Shown: one piece after another, positions 57,001 to 64,000 of the stretch | How the letters are laid out: each line of letters starts with the position of its first letter | Numbering within the stretch: position 1 is the first letter of the stretch | Translations under genes and position numbers: made by a program | Assembly: GCF_024323335.1 (NCBI RefSeq) | Contig: NC_066581.1 | Location: 432,840,136-432,904,135, forward strand | Direction: 5' to 3' | Length of the DNA stretch: 64,000 bases | From: Lathyrus oleraceus | Taxonomy: Eukaryota; Streptophyta; Magnoliopsida; Fabales; Fabaceae | The notes under the pieces: generated by a model | What the model saw: the letters and a program-made list of their open reading frames with translations, nothing else | The model's database searches: none | What the model was told of the DNA's origin: nothing

Positions 57001-58817
57001 TCAGGTTAAGCAACAATTACCCAATGAGACCAATTCAAATTGATTGAGTTTGCTTGTTTATCATGACTAATCCATTTTTTTTGTAGGTTGCTTGGCTCAC
57101 ATGCCTTGAGCTTTGTGCATTGCACAGTTAAACTGCTTGTGTTGACTGTTAACCTTTGTTTCATTCTGATTTAACTTTGACTTGTATACTAACTGTGCTT
57201 GACTGATTTCGGGTACTTTAGTTGCTTTCAGTTCCTTGTGAACTTTGCTTTGCTTTGCTTAAGAGCAATTTGCATTGAGGTATACTTCTAAATCTTCATG
57301 TAGTCTGGAAGACCTGGCCTGTTACTTGGCCAGGCAACTGTCTGAAGTCCTCCTTAAGAGGCAATGTTTGTGACTGTTTACATTTGTCCTTGTATAGAGT
57401 CAAAGACCTCCTAAGTGAAGAGGCAATTGGCAGAACCCAAGGGATATGCAACCTATCCCCTGCTATTCTGTGTGTCATCTGTTTTGCTCACACCACTGTG
57501 TTGATGCATTGCAAATACAAACCCAAGATCTTGTACAATTGTACAGTTGAGTCAGTTTTAAATGTGTAGAAGGGTTCCCACTTTCTGAACCCACACATTC
57601 TTGTCTTAAGCTCTCCCAGGCCAGGGATAAGAGCTGTGAAGTCCTATCTTCACTCACCTTTCATCTGCTTCACCTTAGCCCCTCAATGGCAAGGTTAAGA
57701 GCTAACATTACCCAGTTCCAGTGGTTTGTTTGTTGAGGTTGATATGACCCCTCGACTAAAACCTAACCTTGATTGAGCCCATTGTTTGCATATAGTGTGT
57801 GCTACTTGTGCTTGTGTGTTTGTTTGACTTGCTTCCTGTGCAAGTTAGGTTTAGTTTAGCTTGCTTCCTGTGCAAGTTAGGTTTAGTTTGGCTTGCTTCC
57901 TGTGCAAGTCAGGGTTAGGATAGGCTTGCTTCCTGTGCAAGTTAGCTAGAAACCTTAACTTAGGGATGATTTGCATGATAACATCTAGGCTCGAGTCGTA
58001 GTCTCCCTAGTTGTGTCTCCCTCTGTTATCTGGTTAGGCTAGTCTTTCTCCCCTCTGTAGGGGAACCACATCGCCCTGATCCTCGTTCTAGACGAGGTAT
58101 GTAGGCAGGAGACCGTGCGAGGTCTCTCCGGGCACTTTTTTTTTCTTTTTGTGTGTGTTGTTTGACGATTGCTAGGCTCGAGTTCCCGACTCCTTAGCAA
58201 TTTGTTGTCTGTTTGTTCTTGTTGTGTGCTTGGAAGCCGGTATAAGTCCATCGAGTGGCATCTGGGTTCCAGTGTGCGTGTGTTGGTTTGGATGCTGATG
58301 TAAGTCCAGTGATTGGCATTCGGGCTCCACGTTTGCCTTTGCCTATTTTTGTGTGCGTGTCAGCCGAGCTACGAATGCTCTGATTCTCCTTCGTCCAAGG
58401 AGATACGTATGCATAGGACGCGATATCCTAGCGAGCATGTGTCGTTTCCCCAGTTCGAACTACTTTGACTCTGATGTCTATGCCTGATAGACTAAGTAGG
58501 CCCAGGATCCGATATCCTACCGAGTCAGTTTTAGTCTTGTTTTCTTGTGTCTCTTTCAGCCAGTGTGTGTGTGTGTGGTGTTTGTTTTAGCAACCTTTTC
58601 TTTTCTTAGAACGTGGATCCCGTCGAGTACGACGGACGTGAGGGGTGCTAATACCTTCCCCTTGCGTAACCGACTCCCTTACCCTTTCTCTTTGGTCGCG
58701 AGACCATGTCTTTTCCAGGTTTACTCTGAGCGTTTCCTTTCCCTCTTTTGGGATAAATAACGCACGGTGGCGGCTCTGTTGTCCTGTTTTCCCGCCGGTT
58801 TTTCGCGTAATGCGACA
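54031..58817 (+). repeat. 3' LTR of D, 4787 bp
   Basis: Collinear with the 5' LTR. A segment of about 30 bp present near 40000-40035 is missing near 56372. About 29 substitutions differ by eye, eleven of them in the first 400 bp. It ends GCGACA followed by the GATGG duplication. Confidence 0.95.
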
Positions 58818-61639
58818 GATGGCTTCACAGCCCTTGGATCCATTGACCACGATCTAATCTCCACCTTTGTTTCTTATGACTTTTTTTAATACCATGTGTG
58901 ACGCGTTTGACTGAAGCCTACCATGGAAGCGCGCATATGGAGTGTTTGATCAGCCACGTTAATTAATGAGGCTTGATCAGACGCTCCTGTTTTTTTTTTC
59001 TATTTTCTGATTTAATTTCTTTTATTTCTTTTATTTTCAAAAATTCATATCTTCTTCATTTTTATTCCAAAAAATATGAGACCAATTGCATTCTTCTCCA
59101 AATAAATAGTTTCTAATTTTGATTTTTAATATTTTTTATTTTGTCATTTGATATTTTTTGTGAATTTTCTCTTTTCTGGCTATTTTTAATTCATTTTAAA
59201 TAGTTTTCAATATTCAAAAAATACAAAAATAGTTTCCTAACCTATTTGAATGATGATGGATCTATGAAAAATATTCTCATCAATTTTTTAATTGATTTGA
59301 AATTTATTTGAGATTTTAGTTCAATTAGGTTATTTTTATTCACTTTTAATTGATTAAAAATAGTTTTTGACTTTTAAAAATGCTGAAATTTTTTGTCAAA
59401 CTTTGTTTGACCTTGTTGAACTTGGGATAAATCACTTGGACCTTTCAAGGTTGATTTGAAGTGATTTTGAAGTTTGACATTTCTTTTATTTTTAATTCAA
59501 GTTTATTTTGATATTAAAAATGACAAAAATATTTTGATTATTATTTGACCTCCAATCTCCATCCCACTTCTGGTTTCTCATTGTTTGACTTTGACTCTCA
59601 ATGTCATTTGGTCAACACACATGGATTGGTACATTTTATTTCACCTTATGCACTTTATTCTTTCCATTTCCTTTTCCATTATTCATCTCTTTCTTCTTCT
59701 TCTTCTTTTTCCTTTTGATCAATGAGTTGAAGGTTGATAAGTTAGCATTGATTAGGGAGACTTAATCTTCCTTGATTCAAATCTAATTCATCTTGATCAA
59801 TTGATCAAGTGAATGGCTTTGCATTAAGGATAGGTTGTTTCCTAAATCATGCAAAAGACTTAAACCAATACAAGATCAATTCTCTTCTTCTTTTTGGCAT
59901 GGCAAGTTGTGGGAACTTGGTTCACTAATCAAGACTTCTAACTTGTGTTGTTGCCTACATTATTATTGACCGACCTCAGATAGTTGTGACTTCTACATAA
60001 GTCCAATTACGATTGCTTAACATAGCGCTAAATTTGCCTTATGGCATACTAACTACTAACACTAACTATTAACCATTAACATTTACTTTTGCTCTTTACT
60101 TTTATGCAATTTACTATTCTTGCACATATTATCCATTTGCTTTTTCCTTTGCTCACTTGAGCACATGTTTATGTTAATGCAATTTGCCTTTTGCTCACTT
60201 GAGCACATACTTGTGTATATACTATTGTGTTTGTGTTTTGTTTGATTGTTGTGAACCAAATGCAAAAATGGACAAAAGGACTTAGATTTTAGGACTTTCC
60301 CTATGCAAAATGGAGTGAAAGAGCAACTAGGCCTCATGCCTTTAGAGTGCTATAAATGTCAAAGAGGAACTAGGCCTCATGCCTTTAGAATGCTTAAAGC
60401 TTGAAGATGAACATTGAAAGGACCATATTCTAAACTCCCTCTTGTCCATTCTTTGATTTGTAAATAGAACCTTTTGATGTGTGTGTTTCTTTGTGTTAGG
60501 GATTACAACTTAAGCCAAATTGGGGAACCATTGCCATGTGCTTCTAAGAGAGAAAGATTCAAGATACATTGAGGAACCTTCCAAGAGTTCATTTGATTGT
60601 TGATTGCTTGAGTTTATGCTTATGTGATCGCTTATTCCAAAGGATGGGAGCTACTTGGATCATCCATATGATCTCAAGAGAGGAACTCCTTTTGTGGTTT
60701 GTTTCTTATCCCTCACCTCTTTGCATGTTTAGGACTCTAGCCATTCTTCTTCTTCTCTCCACTGTAACCCAAGCCAAAGCTTTTGTGCAAACATTTAATA
60801 CTTGTTTTCAACATTAGAAACTTAAGCCTTATGCTTTTGATTTTCAAACTCTCTTTTCATAACACTTATTTTGAATTGAATCTCTAAGTCCACTTTGACC
60901 ATATTTTGTATATACTTTTCATTGGTAAATATAACCCATTCAAATGTCTTTTGTGGTTTCAATGGCCACTCTCTTAATCAAAACTTTTCCATAACCTTTA
61001 GCTATTAGGTTTGAGTTATCCTTGTTGTGGATGTAATACTCACCTATATCCTTAGTGATGGACAATGAGTCTTCCATGCTTATTATAGGGTTAACCCCTC
61101 ACTAGCATGTTGAAGCTATCCTCACATGGTGGATTTGTGGTTTTAGGTTTAGTTTTCTCCCTTGGACAACAAAAGACCATAAGGCTTTTGGACCAATCAA
61201 TTCACCAACTCTTTTTTTTTTGAGATTTTTACCCCGAACTACGAGGTTTTGATCCTACCTTTTTTAAAGATGGTACGTAGGCAATGGGTTTATCCATCCA
61301 AACACAAAATGGAATTAAACTTGTATATCCTCTTCTCATCTCTTCAATCATGTTTGCACAACAAATTTTCACAAAACAACAACCTTACAACAAGTATGAA
61401 AAGGGATCCTAGGAGTACCTAGGATGTTTTGGGTGCCTAACACCTTCCCATTGCATAACGAACCCCCTTACCTAGATCTCTGACTCTCTTTTACTAGTTT
61501 TTGATTTGATAAAACTTTTAGGTTTTTGTTCGGTTTCTAACCATTCCTTTGGATAAATAGAAGTGCGGTGGCGACTCGACTTGTATGATTTACCTTGGAT
61601 TTAGTCAATATCTCTAATGGTAACGAATACCCCGCTACA

Positions 61640-61779
61640 GAATGAAAATAGAAGATGAAAAAAGAAGAGAAGGAGAGAATAGAGAGAGACGAAAAAAAAG
61701 ATTAATCATGCATAGTATCGCTCCCCAGGATTTCCCGAATCCAGGTACCAACGCGAAAAAGAGTGGCGAGGAGAAAAGA
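61640..61779 (+). other. Purine-rich tract and unassigned junction right of S2
   Basis: Starts with the GAATG duplication. Bases 61640-61701 are almost all A or G (about five pyrimidines). The following sequence to 61780 could be the remainder of the C region or the outer end of F; I cannot place the boundary. The ORF at 61642-61827 merely translates this tract. Confidence 0.5.
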
Positions 61780-64000
61780 ATAGAGTCGCCAGCTATGTAC
61801 TTTTATCCCAATAGGAGGGAAAGGTAGTACTGCATAACCTAGAGGGAACGGATAAAACAGAGTCTCGAACCAAAGAAAATTGAGTAAGGGGGCCGGTTAC
61901 GTGAAGGGAAGGTTATCGCACCCCTTCACGTCTGTGGTACTCCACAGGATCCACGATTGCTATTTATGTCTAAAGTGTGTATAAAAATCCTATATGCAAT
62001 GCGAAAGAGAGAAAATCAAAGTAGGGAAAATAAAGAGTTATTGCTCGCACAGGCCCTACCCTGCTACATACGTATCTCAAGAAGGATTGAGAATCAGAGC
62101 ACCGTAGCTCGGCTAACCTGTTTCTGTTTGTTTTGTGTTTTTTAGGTGAACGACGTTACTACGCAATCTACCGGATGCTCGACCTTTGGAGACTTACTCA
62201 CCTGTAGTAGAAGGAGTTAACGTGTCCTTAAAAGAAGATAGAGTTTGTTTGTGTTTTAGGAATGCTCATGCAAGAAAGGAAGTCCTAGACGAAGGAACCG
62301 TGCTACCTTAATTGACATGCAAACGAGAGACTATACGAAGTCTAGCAATCCTATGGGGAGAATATAAGCAAGTCTCATAAGAGAACAACAAAAGATGGAA
62401 ATGGAACGCCAATCAATGGGCTTACATCTAACTCCAAAAGCAAACGGGAAACAGATAGCCAATCAATGGTCTTACATCTAACTCCTCAAAACAAAACAGG
62501 AAGCAGATAGCCAATCAATGGTCTTACATCTAACTCCTCAAACAAACAAGTAACAAGTGCAACCACACAAAATGCAAACATCACACTCTATACACAAACA
62601 AGAGGCTCAGACAAATTGGTTGGGCTTTAGTCAAGGGGTCATATCAACCTCGACAAACAAGCCAAAACTGTAGGGGTGTTCTGAAGCTCTTAACCACTAA
62701 CATTGAGAGTTAGGGTGCAACTGATGAAAGGAAATGAGGATAAGACCTCATGCTCTTAACCCTGGCCTGGGTGAGCTTGAATCAAAGAAGATTTGGGGAT
62801 CCAGAATGAGGGACCCTATTCCACTTGACTGACTCTATACAAGATCTTCCACTTGAATCAAATGCCTGCCAAAAGAAACGACATGGCTTCTAGACTACAT
62901 GGAAAAAGAGAGGTTACCTAAGTGGTAAACCAACCACACTCCAAAGCAAAGCTCAAGCAAGAGCTAAAAGCGACTAATGTACCTGTACAAAAGCCAAACA
63001 GTTAATATTTACATTCAGAAAACCAAAACAGACAACAGAGGAATCATCCAACAATTATACACAAGGTAAGTCTCAAATGCAATCACTCAAGTGAGTTCAT
63101 CACATCAATGGACCTACAAAACAACAAGAGTTAGTAAACAAAGCAAATGGCATCTCAAATGATGAGGCCACACCAATCATTAGTGCTAAATACCTGAAAC
63201 ACAAACACAACTGGTGAGTACAAACCACTAGTGCAAAGACTAGGGTCAAAGGCAAGTCAAATAGTCAAAACATAAGCCAATACTTCACATGAGGCACATT
63301 CAATCAAACAAGAAAGAGTCCTCAAAAGGACCAAAGCCAATTCAAAAGGCAAAGTTATCACATGAACAAGATAAGGCAAAGGCAAACAATGTGATCAAAC
63401 TTGGACATCAAACATAGAAAATCCACATTAAAACAGAAATGAATCCAATGATCATGAAATTTTTTATGTGCATTTAACATGTTAAGACAAGCATCATACC
63501 AAAAAATTAGGTCTAGAAGCAAATAAATGGTGTGTGAATGAAAATGCACAAGTACAAGGTCAAGAATGTGACACCAAATGTTACAACATATGTCCATGTG
63601 TCCAAAACAGTGGTATTAAATTGTAAAAATGCCAAACCAAAGCCAAAAAATCATGTTACATGTTATGAATAAGCATGTCAAATTTCAAGGCAATTGGATA
63701 AACCATGATCATTTTACAAATCAATTAGCTCAACATGTCATTTTGGTATCATGTTCAAACAATCAAGCACATTTAAAAATCCAGCAGCACAAAAATCATG
63801 AAACTAACATCAAAAAATAATAGACATCAACACAAGCATGTGGAAAAAAGTTTGGATCAAATTGGACAATCCTACCATTTTTAATGATTTTTGGAATTTT
63901 ATGAACAAAAATGAAGTAAAATGAAATCATGTGGAAAAATGAAATATGAAAGAAATTGGAAACAGCACATGCCAAGTATTGAACCCAGGTCAATAAGGTA
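61780..64000 (-). repeat. F: Ogre/Tat-type LTR, minus orientation, partial
   Basis: From AGAGTCGCCAGC and TTTATCCCA..AGGAGGGAAAGG onward it follows the E LTR (10340-11000) block by block: GGTTATCGCACCCCTTCACG, CACAGGATCCACG, TACGTATCTCA, ACCGGATGCTCGACCTTTGG, TGACATGCAAACGAGAG, CAATCCTATGGGGAGA. Further right, TTAGTCAAGGGGTCATATCAACCTCGAC also matches E. Beyond about 63000 it is A-rich with no gene. Neither terminus could be fixed; the right side runs off the window. Confidence 0.75.
62408..62560. repeat. ~51-bp tandem repeat (x3) in F
   Basis: GCCAATCAATGG(G/T)CTTACATC starts at 62408, 62458 and 62510, each followed by TAACTCC and an A-rich linker. This array is absent from the homologous place in E. 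Confidence 0.93.

Larger units (their letters stand above)
37660..58817 (+). mobile_element. Element D: complete Ogre/Tat-type retrotransposon, 21158 bp
   Basis: LTRs of 4817 and 4787 bp, primer site, a leader of about 1.1 kb, gag-protease, predicted intron, RT, two RNase H regions, integrase, a 3.2-kb 3' region with tandem repeats, polypurine tract, and 5-bp target duplications GATGG. LTR length, intron and primer type fit Ogre, but the upstream ORF1 typical of Ogre is absent. The LTRs differ by about 29 substitutions, one 30-bp and one 1-bp indel (by eye), near 0.6%. Five nonsense codons and one frameshift break the coding region, so it is non-autonomous as it stands. It sits inside S2. Confidence 0.95.
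35552..61639 (+). mobile_element. S2: solo LTR of the same giant family as S1 (split by D)
   Basis: Starts TGTAAGACCCCAATTTTG and ends CCCCGCTACA, with GAATG target duplications on both sides. Excluding D and one copy of its target duplication the LTR is about 4.93 kb. It is collinear with S1 but clearly diverged, so the two are separate insertions of one family. No primer site follows its right end and no matching internal region lies beside it. Small ORFs such as 60569-60817 have no domain and are not conserved in S1. Confidence 0.87.

Noticed and set aside
60569..60817. 82-codon hydrophobic ORF in S2
   Set aside because: Not conserved as an ORF in the homologous part of S1.
19497..61639. 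S1 and S2 as the two LTRs of one element with 33206-35551 as its interior
   Set aside because: Each has its own matching target duplication (CACGT; GAATG), no primer site follows S1, and the interval continues the repeat array that precedes S1.
1..64000. A new multi-gene defence or metabolic system
   Set aside because: Every coding region with recognisable domains belongs to retrotransposon gag, protease, RT, RNase H, integrase, ORF1 or env-like ORFs.

Overview
This is a gene-poor stretch of a large plant nuclear genome, made almost entirely of LTR retrotransposons inserted into one another. The giant Ogre/Tat-type Ty3/gypsy elements (LTRs of 2.5-4.9 kb, a tRNA-like primer site starting TGGCGACTCTGCTGGGG, a DUF7745-like extra ORF, a gag-pro/pol intron, tandem repeats in the 3' untranslated region) and the Sirevirus-type copia elements point to a legume, most likely tribe Fabeae (Pisum, Vicia, Lathyrus, Lens). 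I infer this from the repeat families alone. No cellular gene, rRNA or tRNA gene was found.

Layout. Six named elements and two solo LTRs can be separated, plus one partial LTR at the right edge. (1) G, a chromovirus-type Ty3/gypsy element (minus strand, 1-3584), is cut by the left edge and sits inside copia element A. (2) A, a Sirevirus-type copia element (minus, visible part 3585-7878), sits inside the gag gene of E. (3) E, an Ogre/Tat-type element (minus, visible part 7879-12778), sits inside the 5' LTR of C. (4) C, a decayed Ogre-type element (plus, 12779-35551), has a DUF7745-like ORF1 and a shrunken gag, no pol, and a long repeat-rich 3' region. (5) Two solo LTRs of one roughly 4.9-kb family sit in or beside the 3' region of C: S1 (19497-33200, TSD CACGT) and S2 (35552-61639, TSD GAATG). 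(6) S1 is split by copia element B (22854-31687, minus, TSD ACTAA). (7) S2 is split by D (37660-58817, plus, TSD GATGG), the only structurally complete giant element. (8) F, part of another minus-strand Ogre-type LTR related to that of E, fills 61780-64000.

How the parts work. D keeps the full order LTR, primer site, gag, protease, intron, RT, degenerate RNase H, second RNase H, integrase, 3' repeats, polypurine tract, LTR. Its two LTRs differ by about 0.6% by eye, so it is young, yet its reading frames carry five nonsense codons and one frameshift. That suggests it was moved by proteins supplied in trans. The predicted intron donor overlaps the gag-pro stop codon, so splicing would decide between Gag-Pro and Gag-Pro-Pol. 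B keeps Sirevirus hallmarks (an env-like third ORF, several polypurine tracts, LTR palindromes) but is heavily mutated, with LTRs about 4% apart. G has a fully open frame to the window edge whose one visible lesion is Gly to Glu in the protease active site.

The unusual material lies at small scale: six 14-bp palindromes in the G LTR, an 11-mer inverted-repeat cluster in the E LTR, a 20-bp perfect palindrome in S2, hairpins in the D LTRs, and several tandem arrays in Ogre-type 3' regions that could seed satellites. I found no clear new multi-gene system.
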